A DNA stretch of 64,000 nt from Megalobrama amblycephala (GCF_018812025.1 NC_063045.1:48614691-48678690); one strand, 5' to 3'. Positions 34,791 through 48,075 are shown, counted from the first letter of the stretch. Numbers and translations: made by a program. The notes: generated from the letters alone by a model not told the origin.

Positions 34791-35313
34791 TTAAAGGTGC
34801 AATGTGTAAAATTTGAGAGGATCTATTGACAGAAATGCAATATAATATACATAACTATGTTTTCAGTGGTACATAAAGACCTTACATAATGAACCATTAT
34901 GTTTTTATTACCGTAGAATGAGCCATTTCTATCTTTAGCCATTTTTGGGTGTCCATGTCAAGTCGCCATTATGCGCCGACATGTTTCTACAGCAGCCCTA
35001 AAAGGACAAACTGCTCTACAGAGCGCGTTTAGTCACTACGTTGTTCTTCTTCTAAATTGTTTGTGTTTGTAGAGGCAGTAGTAGTCGTCTGGTTTATTCG
35101 AAGCAGAGACTGTTCTTTGTTAGATGCAAGAAGAAACCTCATGGAAAGAAAAGGCTACTCTCTGCTGTCTCAGATGACGACATCTTTGTCTTGTGTCAGC
35201 CAGACGGCCACCATAGCTTCTCCGAAAGGGAGGGGTGCGAGGGGTGTGCGCCGTTAGTTGCAGTTCGCAACTAACCGCTAGATGCCGCTAAAATGTACAC
35301 ACTGCACCTTTAA
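34791..35313. mobile_element. TTAA element with AAAGGTGCAATGTGT ends
   Basis: TTAA at 34791-34794 and 35310-35313 and inverted termini AAAGGTGCAATGTGTA and TACACACTGCACCTTT. 523 bp, no transposase. A distinct family from the AAAGGTGCC copies despite similar first bases. Confidence 0.88.
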
Positions 35314-35658
35314 AAGGTTAGTTCACACAAAAATGAAAACTCTGTCATTAATTACGCACCCTCATGTCGTTCCAAACCGACATAACGAGAATACATTTTA
35401 TGCGCAAAAACAAACAAAAATAACACTGTGTTTACAATGTGAAATGCATAGGAGACTGACATGGAAGAGAGGAAATTGTTTTTGTTTTTTTGCGCACAAA
35501 AAGTATTCTCGTCGCTACATACTGTAACATTAGGGTTGAACCACTGTAGTCACATGGACTATTTTAATGATGTCTTTACTACCTTGGAAGTGGTAATAAC
35601 AGGCCAAAATGCTCACGGATTTCATCAAAAATATCTTAATTTGTGTTCCAAAGAACAA
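35310..35658. mobile_element. GGTTAGTTCAC-type TTAA element, right side missing
   Basis: Starts at the same TTAA that closes the previous element, with AAAAGGTTAGTTCACACAAA, then CACCCTCATGTCGTTCCAAA, then CACAAAAAGTATTCTCGTCG, GGTTGAACCACTGTAGTCAC and TTTCATCAAAAATATCTTAA. Ends abruptly near TTTGTGTTCC. Confidence 0.8.
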
Positions 35659-36997
35659 AGTTCACTTCATTTCTTATTATTTATGTTTAAATGAAGACTG
35701 GTCTCAGTCAGTTGGCATTCACTGCAGTAGGGTGATGCTAAATGTTCTCTTTTGTTCCATTAGAGAGGGGTGGGCTGGTAATAGCGTGTGGAGAGTTGGC
35801 AGTTGTTTCATTGTTGTTTCGGCTCAGAGCTGACATTGCAGTTCAGCTGTCTTGAGAGTTTGCACCAGCATAATGGAAAGTCCAGTCGCTTGTCGCTCAC
35901 TTATGTAAGACTGGGCCATTTGAACTGACAGGAACCACTAATGTGTACTTAAAAGCGCGGCGTGAACCAAAAGTATTAAAATGCAAATCAACGATCTGCA
36001 CTGGCTTGTTCAGAGATAAATATGTTGCGACACTGCAAAAATAAGTAGAAAGTGGTTCGATATTACTCACAAATAGCTAGGAAACAAATTTCATCTGTGA
36101 ACTTTACGAAATGCGCATCTGTGTGTGCAAACCCACGCAAACGCAGATCTCCCTGGAGAATAAAAGAATGAAATTGAATTAGATAAAATACTGAAGCACC
36201 AAGAAACTGATTAGTTGTTAGTATATATTTGTTTTGTTCAAATAATAGTAAAAAAGTTGTATGTCCAAGTGGTCTGTCCCATAATCCAGGCCTGCACCTG
36301 ACCATCTTAACCTCTCTCTCGCTCTGTGTCTCTCTATTTGTTTCATTCTCTCTATTTGTCTCTCTCATTCACTTTCTCTGTGTGGGAGATAGACAGGAAG
36401 AGTCTGTGAGCTTTGTGATTACTGAACCGGCCAGCCGTGATGTACAACTCCTTCTGCTCTGCCAACACACCCGTACTGCCTGAATGAACCAGGAAGATTC
36501 CTTTTGTCGAGATGAAAAGGAAAACTCTGTAACATTTGATTTGGTTGCCTTACATGCTTGTCGAATGCAAATTGGATGAAATTGGTGCATGCTGTCAGAT
36601 TTCTGCTGATGATTCATGCCTCCCTATATAAATGCTGCCTTCCACGCTCATTTTTACCCATTCCTGATCGTTAAATCAAGATGAACCCACATAAATCAAA
36701 TGCTAAACCTACAATAGGATCAGAAGCACCTGCAGATGGCGCTTTTCAGACTGGACTAGACAAAATTTGTCTTGGCTGAATCCCTTGGAAATGTCAAGCC
36801 GAAACTGTTCGACTTTTTCCATCAACTTTCGTCAGAGGAAGAGCGAAAGAGAGAGAGAAAATTACATAAATAAAACGAGGCAGGTTACAATCAAGGGTGG
36901 GAATTGATTTCAGAAGCCCATTCAAGCAGAACACCACAGAGAGCTAGCACATCAAAACAGAACAGTTTTGATTAGCTTGACATGCACAGAAGCACGT

Positions 36998-36998
<1 letters not shown>
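35659..36998. other. Unassigned stretch
   Basis: No repeat family or gene recognised. CT-rich between 36310 and 36380. Confidence 0.5.

Positions 36999-37026
<28 letters not shown>
36999..37026. repeat. (CA)n microsatellite
   Basis: About 14 CA dinucleotides, with scattered CACA for a further 30 bp. Confidence 0.95.
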
Positions 37027-37030
<4 letters not shown>

Positions 37031-37107
37031 AGCACACACACACATACACACAAATGTATTCATGTACAAACTAAGACTGCAAAGCTTTTGTCCAGGAAAG
37101 TCTTTGT

Positions 37108-37790
37108 TTAAAGGTGCCATCGAACGTTTTTTTACAAGGTGTAATATAAGTCTAAGGTGTCCCCTGAATGTGTCTGTGAAGTTTCAGCTCAATATACCCC
37201 ATAGATTTTTTTTAATTAATTTTTTTAACTCTCCGCCCCTCCCGAGCTCTCGACTATATCATTGCATAAACAAAGTTCACGCAGCAAATATAACCCTCAA
37301 AATGGATCTTTACAAAGTGTTCGTCATGCAACATTTAATCACATTTAACAGTACATTAGCAACATGCTAACGAAACATTTAGAAAGACAATTTACAAATA
37401 TCACTAAAAATATCATGTTATCATGGATCATGTCAGTTATTATTGCTCCATCTGCCATTTTTCGCTGATGTTCTTGCTTGCTTACCTAGTCTGATGATTC
37501 AGCTGTGCACAGATCCAGACGTTAATACTGGCTGCCCTTGTCTAATGCCTTGAACATGAGCTGGCATATGCAAATATTGGGGGCGTACATATTAATGAGC
37601 CCGACTGTTACATAACAGTCGGTGTTATGTTGAGATTCGCCTGTTCTTTGGAGGTCTTTTAAACAAATGAGATTTATATAAGGAGGAGGAAACGATGGAG
37701 TTTGAGACTCACTGTCATTTCCATGTACTGAACTCTTGTTATTTAACTATGCCAAGGTAAATTCAATTTTTAATTCTAGGGCACCTTTAA
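37108..37790 (-). mobile_element. AAAGGTGCC-family TTAA element, copy 3
   Basis: TTAA at 37108-37111 and 37787-37790, in reverse orientation relative to copies 1 and 2. It has an intact left end AAAGGTGCCATCGAACG and right end TTCTAGGGCACCTTT. Central palindrome GACTGTTACATAACAGTC. 683 bp, with a deletion of part of the middle. Confidence 0.9.
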
Positions 37791-39669
37791 CATTCACTTG
37801 TACGCCTTCATTTACACTCTAAAATCAGATAACTCCTTTTCTTTTCCACTAAAGCTCATTTTACATGGATAAAGTGCATTTGGAATTACAAAAAAGCCAA
37901 ATATCTTGTCTATTAAATAGTCGCTTTATTTTTAAATTTTTTTTTTTTTACTGCTATCTGATTCTGTCATAGAAAAATGAATCCCTGATTTTATACTTCT
38001 TCATAAGTCATAAGAAACTGATGCTTTATCCAGCCATGACTCTTATCAAAAATAACAACATTAAAATGACTTGTTGTCTAGTGTAGAATCTTTTTAAAAG
38101 GACAAATTAAATGATAGAAAAACAATATTAATCCATTGGCTTCTGAGACACATCCAAAAATTAAAATTACCTATAAATGAAAATGTATGACTTTCTTCTT
38201 TCAGCCAAACACATTCAGTGTTATATTAAAAATATCCTGGCTCTTCCAAGCTTTATAATGGGAGTGAATGGAGGTGAGATTTTGAAATCCAAAAAAAGTG
38301 CATACGTTGATCATAAAACGCACTCCACGTGGCTCAGCGGCATTAATTTTGTAACTCTTATGTTACAAAATTATGTTTCAAAAATTCAAATAATTGTAAT
38401 TGAAAAAAAGCTGAAATAAAACAAATATTTGAAAAACTAATTAGAAATGTTGCCTTGGCAAAAAAACTGAAATAAAAAGACGGAAATAATTCAGACAAAC
38501 GTTGCTTTAGCTCTTGTAATGGTTGCGTTATAGATCGTAACGTGAGAGAACACAGAAAGGCAGATTATTGAAATTGAAAAATCACATGGGCATTCAGAGC
38601 AAATGCATCAGGGACTTTGGCAGGCGAAGAAAGAAGGGATCACAGCACAAAGGTGAGGCTCTTAGAAAGAACAGAAGAGACCCTTTTCCCATGATGAATG
38701 AGGTATTTGCAGGGCTGAAACCTCAAACGACTGTTTAACGAGTCGCATTTTCATTTTTCATGAAGGTGACTGACTTATTCATGGCATTTAGTGTCTTTGC
38801 GATAATATTGTAAGATCTGGTTTGACAAGGTCTCTCTTGACTTTATTGATCTGCAGCTCTTAAACTTAATGTTCAAGCCTTATATAGCTTTGGTGAGCGA
38901 TACCTGCTGATTGGTTGCTGACTGCATCTGATTGGCTGAGCCCAACAGGCCAAGAAACTACGATTGGCTGAGTTCGCAAAACAAGTCACCAGGCTGTTTT
39001 CTGCCAGAGCTCACTGCTGTTTCTCAAGCAGAACATCTATATAGATGGAGATATAAAGAGAGACAGAAAGAGCGAGGGAGAGAGGAGGGGTTAACAGTCA
39101 TTTTCAGTCTACAGCGGTTTATAGAGTGAGGTATTACATAACCAGTACCTAAGGAGATTCTTCAGCAGTGCTTGTGGGAAAGAGTGCCTCCTGCTTTGTA
39201 AGACATGATGACTGAAGCCAAACAGCTAAATATCGGCAAACTACTGAATAATAGAGAAACACAGTCCTTGGCCCTCTTTCCCGCATGTAAAATGCTTTTC
39301 TGTGACTGAACAAGCAAATGTATGCCAGATAAGGATATAGAGGTGATTTATTCAATTTTACTAAGTTTGTACATCATTTATTCTTTGGACGAAAGCTTCC
39401 TTTGCATTGCTGTATTTTCAGATTACTAAGTAATAATGTTAGTTACAGATAATTGAACTGAAAAATTAAAAATGAATTAAAAATGGTCCATAATTCAACT
39501 ATGACTTATATCATAAAGAGCCCCAAAAGCTCAGCATTTCATAAATTTCATAAATAGTATTTTCAAAATTTTAGCTAAGCAAAACGACAAACTGTATGTC
39601 AAACTGTAACAGATAAAACTTGAACCAAATTTTCCAATATTTTGTGAAATGTATGTACATGTCGAACAT
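37791..39669. other. Unassigned stretch with one element relic
   Basis: 38165-38300 repeats the block order of 24360-24480 and 48590-48690 (TCAGCCAAACACATTC, AAATATCCTGGCTCTTCC, TATAATGGGAGTGAATGG). The rest is AT-rich to ordinary, with no gene recognised. Confidence 0.5.
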
Positions 39670-39884
<215 letters not shown>

Positions 39885-40277
39885 ACTGTAAACCCCATCG
39901 CTCAAAATAATTAATTTAAGCAGGACAAACGTAAACTAATTAGTTCAGTCAAATGAACTTTTATGAATATTTAGCATGTTCTTTTTCTTTCTAGTTCACA
40001 GAACTGACATATTTTAAGTAAACTGAACTGTTTTATTGTTTTGAGTTTTATGAACTAATTTCTTTTAATTTAGACAAAGTTTAACTGAAAACTGGACTGG
40101 GATTTCTTTTTAACAGCATGCGGGATAATTTTAAGTTAAATGTATGAATTAGTTTACTAAAATATTTCAATTTAAGAACAATTAAAATGTATGAGTACAA
40201 AATAAAAATTTGCTAGTTCTGCTCAATTAAACTTGGAATTTCTTAACTTAAAAATTTTGATGTAACCTAGATTTTGA
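39885..40277. repeat. AT-rich repeat starting CACTGTAAA
   Basis: CACTGTAAACCCCATCGCTC followed by TTAGTTCAGTCAAATGAAC- and CAATTTAAG-type blocks that recur in both orientations resembles the CACTGTAAAA family at 14325-14587. No TTTACAGTG right end before the next array. Confidence 0.4.
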
Positions 40278-40345
40278 TCTGTCTGTCTGTCTGTCTATCC
40301 GTACGTCCATCCATCCATCCATCCATCCATCCATCCATCCATCCA
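40278..40345. repeat. (TCTG)n and (CCAT)n short arrays
   Basis: About 4 TCTG units, then about 10 CCAT units. Confidence 0.95.
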
Positions 40346-42483
40346 GTCTTATTTTTCAATAGCATGTTTGTCATTAAAATTTTTTCATTATCGTCATGAT
40401 GCATCTTTTTTTATCATGTCTGTTGATGAAATCTAAAAAAACATACTATGAACATTGTCAGTAATTTCATTGACATGATTAATTCTGGATGCAAAGTAGG
40501 TCAAAGGTTGCGAGCAATATCTGCTGTTAGATTATGAGCCACTAGGATTTAAATTAAGATGGCTGGGATTTTGTGGACGCAAATAAGGGAGAATTATTGA
40601 GCATCTGTTCTTTGGCCCAGCTTAACGTCACCGCCATGTTCTTTCTCACTCTGTGCTGATTCAACCTGTTCATCTATGTATGGATATATATAGATCCATC
40701 ACGGGTGGATCCATCATCTATTCTCCATTCTACGGAGACCAACAGAAACATGATAGAAAAATCACTCAAAGATCTATTTTCAGAGGAAAAATTCAGGAGA
40801 GAGAAAGAGGGAAGGGCAGAATGCTTGCATAAAGAGTGAAGCGATGAATGCCTATAGCCAGAGTGAAAATGTGTTTATTAAATTTTCATTAAATCCAAAA
40901 GTGCCTTTATCTGACAGGGAATGCACTAGAGCTGCTATATCAGAGCTCTTGGCATGCCTCGATCACCCCTCTTTCTCTCTCCCTGTCCCGGTTTCAAAGG
41001 CTCTGGTGTGTGAGGTCATGCAGGGGTCAAGGGACAAGTGATAAAATAACCCTTAGCAACATATGAAACTATATATCAGGTTTAACCTGATTTATCTGGT
41101 CTTGAAGTCTGACTAAACTGGTATTCAGCTGGTTGGTAAGCTGTCCAAGTGACACTTTAGAACCTTAGAATCGTATTGGTTAGCAAAGACCAGCAAACCA
41201 CCATAGGCTGGTTTAAGCAGTTTTTTGTTTTTTAGTATGCATCACTTGCGCAATATCAGTAAATCAGCCTTGTGGTGCAACATTGACATCAATATAAATA
41301 ATGAACATGCCTGATGGCGAAAAAACCAATGCAATATTTTGTCGTCGTGTAGTCATGCCTCTCCGATTAAACGCTTGTCTTGGGGTTCGCTCATTGGCAT
41401 GTTACTGTGAAATACTCTATTTAGAACAAGCTCCCTAATTAAGCCATAATTAGTTAGATTGATCAAGCATTCAGTCTTTGTGGCTCAGCTGACCCTGTTG
41501 GAAACAGGAAAGTAGCAAAGCCCAGCTAAAACTGTCTGCAGAGGACAGCGTATACCCCCCGGGAACACATTAAAGTCAGGAATGAGATGACATTATGTCC
41601 TGTGGTCAGCAGGAAGCCTTCAGCAAAGGCTTTAATCCTTTGGGTGCAATTCTCAAATGTGGCATTGAAAGAAAATGGGAGGATATTAGATGCCGTGCAT
41701 GGCATCGACCAGGGCAGAGCGAAGATGTGGCGATCTATAACAGCTGGCCATCAAATGCGCATACACAAAGACACAGCTTTCTTCGGCCTCCTTGGAGGTC
41801 TTTCTTCTGTACAGCTTTTGATTTATTTGTTTCTTTGTTCTCTCGTTGATCATTTCATTAACTGCCTGATGCAAATATCAACAAAAACCCCCTGCAGGGA
41901 CTCAAATCCTGAGGCTGATTGCAGCTTGTCAACCACTGCTGAGATAATACACACACACACAAACTAGATTTTTTTCATTTTATGAAGAAAATTAAAGTAG
42001 TATGTGCATGCATAACTCGTCGGTATGAAGAAAAGAATGTTGTGGACGATTGCCAGGGCTTTGCTAAGTGTTCTGAATGATTTTTAGCATGTTGCTAAAG
42101 TTGCTAAGGGTGTTCTGGGTGGTTGATTACTGGTCCAATCAAAAGAACCATCCACCAAAACTCCTCCTTTAGTTTAAAACTGTGTCTTAACCAGGAGAAC
42201 CATGGCTTAATGCAAATATAAAATCGCAATGGCTGCAATTTCATTAAATATATGTGCTTTGTGTTTCAGAGTAAAGCATGGCACTGTGTTCATTTACACA
42301 TGTGCAGCTCATGATCCGGTGTTTTCAGAGTCTAAGAGCAGCTCGGTTTGCAGTAAATGCTCATGCTGTGAGTCTGGGCTGCTTATAAAATGGATTCGGC
42401 AACGCACCATGCGCCAGCCGTCTTCCCAAACTTGTAACGAGAAGTGCCTATAAAATAGCTGTTGTCAATAAAAGAGAAACGCT
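40346..42483. other. Unassigned stretch
   Basis: No gene recognised. 41087-41225 (GCTGGTTGGTAAGCTG, GACCAGCAAACCACCATAGG) looks like an old interspersed repeat. 41350-41480 carries several TAATTA-type motifs and is a candidate regulatory stretch. 42057-42126 (TTGCTAAGGGTGTTCTGGGT) is related in reverse complement to the 57-58 kb minisatellite. Confidence 0.45.
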
Positions 42484-42878
42484 TTAAAGGGGTCATGACA
42501 TGAGAAATCAAATTTTACTTGGTCTTTTGGCATATAAGAGGTCTTTGTATCATTATTACATCCTGTAAGTTACATAACTTATGTTCTCGTCATCAATAAA
42601 AAAGCATTTATATAATCAAGCTGTAAAAAAAAGCTTTCTTTGGAACAGACGTGGCATGTGACGTCACAGGGGCACAATAATTTGCATACGACTGCCTCTG
42701 GAGAAAGAAAACAACACCTACTTTTACATCATCGCATCGTTGTTCCTGCCCACTGATGTTCAGTCGATGAGCAGTGAGTGGATCTAGGCCTAGTTGTTTA
42801 CGATAAGATTGTGATAATAACAAGATTGAGATGCCATGCAGACATTGTGCTGTTCCTGGCTGTGGAAAAACAACATCT

Positions 42879-43364
42879 TAAACCTTGTTTACACGTTACG
42901 ACTGTGACGCGGCTACCGGAGCTGATCCGCGACCACTCTAGTCAATGCTTGTGTTTACACCAGCCGCGCCACGTTTCAGAAGTGGCTCGCCGCGCCGTTT
43001 CGCTAAAGATAGGCGCCTCGCCTGTTTTTGACGGACACCGCATCGAAGCCGCGCAGTAAATACAAAATGAAAGTCCAAAATCCTGTCAATTTCAAAATAA
43101 ACACCCCGTGCAGACTCGTGTGGGATAACAAAAACAATAAACAGAATTAACCTGGACAAAACACACATTTAACTTACCCATGTTAGAACACAAAAAATTT
43201 GAGAAAAACAACGTAGAACAGTCAAATCACGTTGTCTCGCGAATCCTGTCACTTCGCTCCTAAAATGCTCCTGGTGTGAGTTGGCATCGCCTAGAGGACG
43301 GAACAAAACCTCGCCAGAGCCGTGACGCACCGCAGAAGTGTGCAGTGTAAACAAGGCTTTAGCA
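42879..43364. mobile_element. Inverted-repeat insertion into the THAP-like exon (first)
   Basis: AAACCTTGTTTACAC on the left mirrors GTGTAAACAAGGCTTT on the right. The interior is unusually GC- and CpG-rich (GCCGCGCCACGTTTC..CTCGCCGCGCCG). No target duplication could be resolved. Confidence 0.7.
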
Positions 43365-43382
43365 TAAGCTGCCTGAAAGATC

Positions 43383-43952
43383 TAGACTGGGTAAACCCAG
43401 CCTGATCTGCCAGCGATTTGATTTCGCCCAGCAACTCAGTTTGGAAACCCGTACATTAATTTCTACTGCTTCTGTTACACTTTTGCAGGAACCAATCACA
43501 GACTGGCTTTATCCACCTTGCTCGCTATTGGCGGGTATAACACAGTGACGATAGAGAAGCGTCAGTAATCACGACCGTCAATCCAATTCCTTTTAACCTC
43601 TCGACGATGCTAAATGACTTCTTTAGTTTAGCAAACAAATCACTCGAGTGGGTGTAAATACCACTCACTTTCATGTTTTTTTGCACAACCTGCAAAAATC
43701 GCTCAATGCCATTGCTGCTTCTGTAAACCGCTGATCAATGCTGCAAACCAATACAAACTAAACCTGTCTGGAGTTTTCGCGTCGCTCTGCAAAGTACGTC
43801 ACCCGGATCGTTGACCTGATTGGTTGAAGGACTATCCAATTGCGTGAATAATGCTCGTTGATCACGCATCTTGTGCAGTAGGAAATGCATAGAAAACTCC
43901 CCAGACCAATGTTCAATTTTAAATTGAGCTTGGTCTGGTGATAGCCAGACAA
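43383..43952. mobile_element. hAT-like insertion into the THAP-like exon (second)
   Basis: Flanked by TGAAAGATC at 43374-43382 and 43953-43961, an exact 8-9 bp duplication. Ends TAGACTGGGTAAACCCAG and CTGGTGATAGCCAGACAA are imperfectly inverted. 570 bp, no transposase. Confidence 0.85.
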
Positions 43953-44760
43953 TGAAAGATCCGGATGTCAGAGAAAAACTGATTCAGTTTATTTTTAATG
44001 AACGTCCTAGTCACGTCAGTGCTAACTTGCATGTTTGTACTGTACATTTTTACCAGCGACTGTTTGGAGAACAAGTCACAACAGGAGACTGGCTATGCCC
44101 AAAAAATGTTTGCTCAAAGATCAGGAATTAACTGTTCTGGAATCAGCAAGGACCCCACAATCTGTAAGTAACGTAATTCATTTTTAAACCAGTAATGACA
44201 GTTAAATTCATAATGATAAATCCTAGTATTTTTACTTCAAAGAACGCTCTCTCTTTATAATGGCTGAAGCTGTCAATCACTCAGCGCAAGTTTATCTGGA
44301 CACTTGCCAAAGTTATAGTGACGCTCTTACACTACACAATGAATCTCTTACTGTATTTAAATCGACTTCGCATTGTTAGTTACGGTGAAAGCATTTCGGG
44401 AGAGTGTGAAATTGCGTTGCAATGAACAGATCACTGCATTCACACAATCATTAGACTGTCACCTGCTCAATGTTAATCACTGCAGCCTTCCATGTGATAG
44501 GAATAGATGTACATATTCAACATTTTTCACGATTCGTTTATCTCGACAGCTGTAATAGAAAAAATGTGCTAAAAACATTCAAAAGGATTCCACGTTTAAA
44601 TTGCAAAGATGTCAGCCAATCACAGCAGTGGGCGTTTACACTGAAGTCTCACAGCAGACACGCCCCTTAAAACAGAGCATTCAAATCAGAGGCCTAAAAT
44701 CAGGGTAGAAAATATACCTCAATAGGACCAATAGGATTTCACTGTGGGAGGGGCTAACTA

Positions 44761-46539
44761 GCACAGAAACCAAGCATGAAGAAAATTGTCTTGTTGCTTG
44801 TTGCAGCCTCGTCTGGTCTTGACAGAAACTAATTATTAAAAGCCTGGCTAAAACATGGTGTTAGTCTACAGATTTGGACAAACTTGAGGGTAAGAAAATG
44901 GTGATCTTTAACTACCAACATTCTTGTATATCATTAGTATACAACATGAATACACAAAAACGAGAACAAATATGGATGTTTGTAAAGATGGTCAATGTTT
45001 AGGCAAGGGAAAGAACTTTCATCAAGGGAGTTTAAGGTTGACAAATATGTCTGAAATTTACCAAGAGGAGAGAGAGAGAGTGACAGTTGGTGCTTATCCA
45101 GCAATATGCCATGATGTTAGCAATGTTTGAACAAAAACCCTGCCGAGAGGGCTTGAAATAGAGGGATATTATATATGTTAACACAGAGCAAATGTCAGCC
45201 CCAGTGCTCCCGACGGACAAGGGCTCAGACACAATATACCACACAGACGGATCCCGTCTCCGTTCTCCGTTATGATTACACTTTATTTCCCCGCCATCGA
45301 TCAACATGAAGTCACATGCTTATCTTGTGCGCAGCTCTATCAGCGCTGTCATCTTTAAGGGCTATTTTAAGACCTCTATATATCTCAATCACGCCCGACC
45401 CTCACGGTACGGCTGGATCCACTGATAAGGATGTACGACAGTATGCGACAGACCGTTTGGCTTTATTTATGTGCAGTCAGGGTCAAGAATTTATCGATAT
45501 CTACGTGCATCATGGCGTCCTGTCACATTTCAGCTCATCAGCCGATCAATCGGATGTTTAATGCCGCAGTAATTAGCAGCTGACATGACAGTGACCTTTC
45601 ACATGCTAATAAACTCTGATGATGACAGTGTTTGACTAATAAGACACTGACAGGCTGCCATGAGCACGCATGAACAAGCAGGAAGAAGGAAGATGGGACA
45701 TTGTACACATCCCCAGAGGGGACAGAGCAAGAGTAAAGCAAACAAGAAGGAGACTAGGACACTTCCTCAGAGAAGGAACTTGTATGTACTGAGCATTGTG
45801 GGTATAAATCTATAAAGTGCACACTGATAACAAGAGTCAAAACACCTGAGTCATTCTCACAGTTCGGAACCAGTGACGTCAACTGATCTTAACTGAATAC
45901 AGGATGAATCACTATGGACGGGAAATGCTACTTATTTTCCTTTCGATCCAACCGATACCAAGTATTTAGGAGGCTAATATCACAGATATTGATATCATTA
46001 TCAATATCTAAATGAAAAGTTTATTCTGGGAATTAAATGGGTAATTATACCCACGGGGAAACATTCTGAATAAATGGGGTATGGTGGTGAAAAATAATAG
46101 CATTGGCGACAGATGAAGCCCTTTGGAAAGAAAAAGTTTTGCTTTTGGGAATAAAAATGGCTAGACTACAGAGAAACAACAGCTGAGAGTTTGTGACATT
46201 ACCGGGCATGGAATAAATAAATAAATAATATATGAGATAAAGTGAATGTCAAAATCACTTTGTTTCAGCTTCAGAACTCTGCGCCATATCCGTTTCACCA
46301 GGTATCGCGTGCATGTCCTCTAGTGTTGTATTATCAGCAGGATTCTTTTGGAAGAATCTGTGGAATAGAAAACAATCCCCCCTAGACCGAATTAACATAT
46401 TTTACCTGCAAAGTTATGGAGTGCAAAATAAATGAAAAATTATACAACAGCTTGCCATGTTTTCCTTTCTAAAAATACTCAAATGTTTTAGAAATCCCTT
46501 TTCACTTTCCCCTAGGGCAAAAAACTACAAAAATAATGT
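44761..46539. other. Unassigned stretch with a conserved-DNA candidate
   Basis: No gene recognised. 45240-45690 is repeat-free and balanced, with motifs such as GCAGTAATTAGCAGCTGACA and CATCAGCCGATCAATC, and may be conserved non-coding DNA (inference from composition only). Confidence 0.4.
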
Positions 46540-46696
46540 CTTTATCCTAGGGTTTGTACAGACTAGTCGACTTTAATGCTCTGCGATCATGCTTTAAGCT
46601 TGACATCGACTAGTATGGCCTATAGAGGGCGCAACAGAATAAGAAATCCACATTTACGTTCTGTATCCAGCTACTCCGAGAGCGTTCCACAAGATA

Positions 46697-48075
46697 CAGG
46701 TGCTGGTCATATAATTAGAATATCGTGAAAAAGTTCATTTTTTTATTGTAAATTATTTTTAAAAATGAAACTTTCATATATTCTAGATTCCTTACATGTA
46801 AAGTAAAACTTTTTTTTTAATTTTGATGATTAGAGCATACAGCTCATGAAAGTCCAAAATCCAGTATCTCAAAATATTAGAATATTTCCTAAGATCAATC
46901 AAAAAATGGATTTTCAAAACAGAAAAGTTCAAGTTCTTTAAAGTGTGTTCATTTGTACACTCAATACTTGGTCGGCAGCACATATTACAACAAATGACTT
47001 GCTCCTAGCACAAATTACAGCATCAGTGAAGTGTGGCATGGAAGTGATCAGCCTGTGGCACTGCTGAGGCACTATTGAGCCTTCAGATCATCTGTATATT
47101 GTTGGATCGACTGTTTCTCATCTTTCTCTTGAAAATATCCCATAGATTCAGGGGTCAGGCCTGTTGGCTGGCCAATAAAACACAGTAATATCATGGTCAG
47201 CAAACCACTTGGAAGTGGTTTTTGCACTGTGGGCAGGTGCTAAAGTCCTGCTGGAAAAGGAAATCAGCATCTCCATAAAGCTTGTCAGCAGATGGAAGCA
47301 TAAAGTGCTCCAAAATCTCCTGGAAGATGGCTGCATTGACTTTGCACTTGATAAAACACAATGGACCAACACCAGCAGATGTCATGGCCCCCCAAATCAT
47401 TACTAACTTCAGAAACTTCCCACTAGACTTCAAGCAGCTTGGATTCTGTGCCTCTCCAGTCTTCCTTCAGACTCTGGGACCATGATTTCAACATGAAATG
47501 CAAAATTTACTTTTATCTGAAAAGAGGACTTTCGACCACTGTTCACTGTCCAGTTCTTTTTCTCCTTAGCCCAGGTAAGATGCTTCTGATGTTGTTTCTG
47601 TTTCAGAAGTGGCTTGGTAGTCCTTTTCCTGAAGATGTCCGAGTGTGGTGACTCTTGATGCGCTGACTCCGGCTTCATTCTACTCATTGTGAAGCTCTCC
47701 CAAGTGTCTGAATCGGCTTTACTTGACAGTATTCTCAAGCTTGTGGTCATCCCTGTTGCTTGTGCACCTTTGCCTACCCAATTTCTTCCTTCTAGTCAAC
47801 TTTGCATTTAATATGCTTTGATACATCACTCTGTAAACAGCCACCACATTCAGTAATGACCATCTGTGACTTACTCTCTTTGTGGAGGGTGTCAATGATT
47901 GTCTCCTGGACCATTGCCAAGTCAGCAGTCTTCCCCATTAGTGTGGTTTCAAAGAACAAGAGATACCCGGAATTTATACTGTAGGGATGGTCATTTAATG
48001 AAACTCAAATGTAAATATTCTAATATTTTGAGATACTGGATTTTGGACTTTCATTAGCTGTACACTCTAATCAAC

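Larger units (their letters stand above)
42831..44163 (+). pseudogene. THAP-like C2CH zinc-finger exon, disrupted
   Basis: Two pieces. 42831-42878 starts with ATG and gives MPCRHCAVPGCGKTTS. 43955-44131 gives KDPDVREKLIQF, then IFNERPSHVSANLHVCTVHF, then a stop at 44129. Together they show Cys-x4-Cys and, about 37 residues later, Cys-x2-His with a following Phe, which is the THAP pattern; THAP domains bind DNA and occur in P-element-type transposases and in host proteins. The sequence between (AAGCTGCCTGAAAGATC) fits the missing KLP link. Interrupted by two insertions, so it cannot make an intact domain here. Whether it came from a transposon gene or a captured host exon is open. Confidence 0.6.
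42484..44760 (+). mobile_element. Repeat containing a THAP-like exon, broken by two insertions
   Basis: Begins at TTAA (42484-42487) with AAAGGGGTCATGACATG, a terminus type I remember from cyprinid TTAA repeats. After removing inserts at about 42879-43364 and 43383-43952, the remaining sequence reads continuously and contains a THAP-like zinc-finger exon with a GTAAGT donor at 44164. The right limit is uncertain: CAGAGCATTCAAATCAGAGG near 44674 is still repeat-like, but no terminal TTAA matching the left end is visible. Confidence 0.6.

Noticed and set aside
41587..41967. 126-codon forward frame
   Set aside because: No domain recognised, and a second overlapping forward frame of similar quality exists, which argues against coding.
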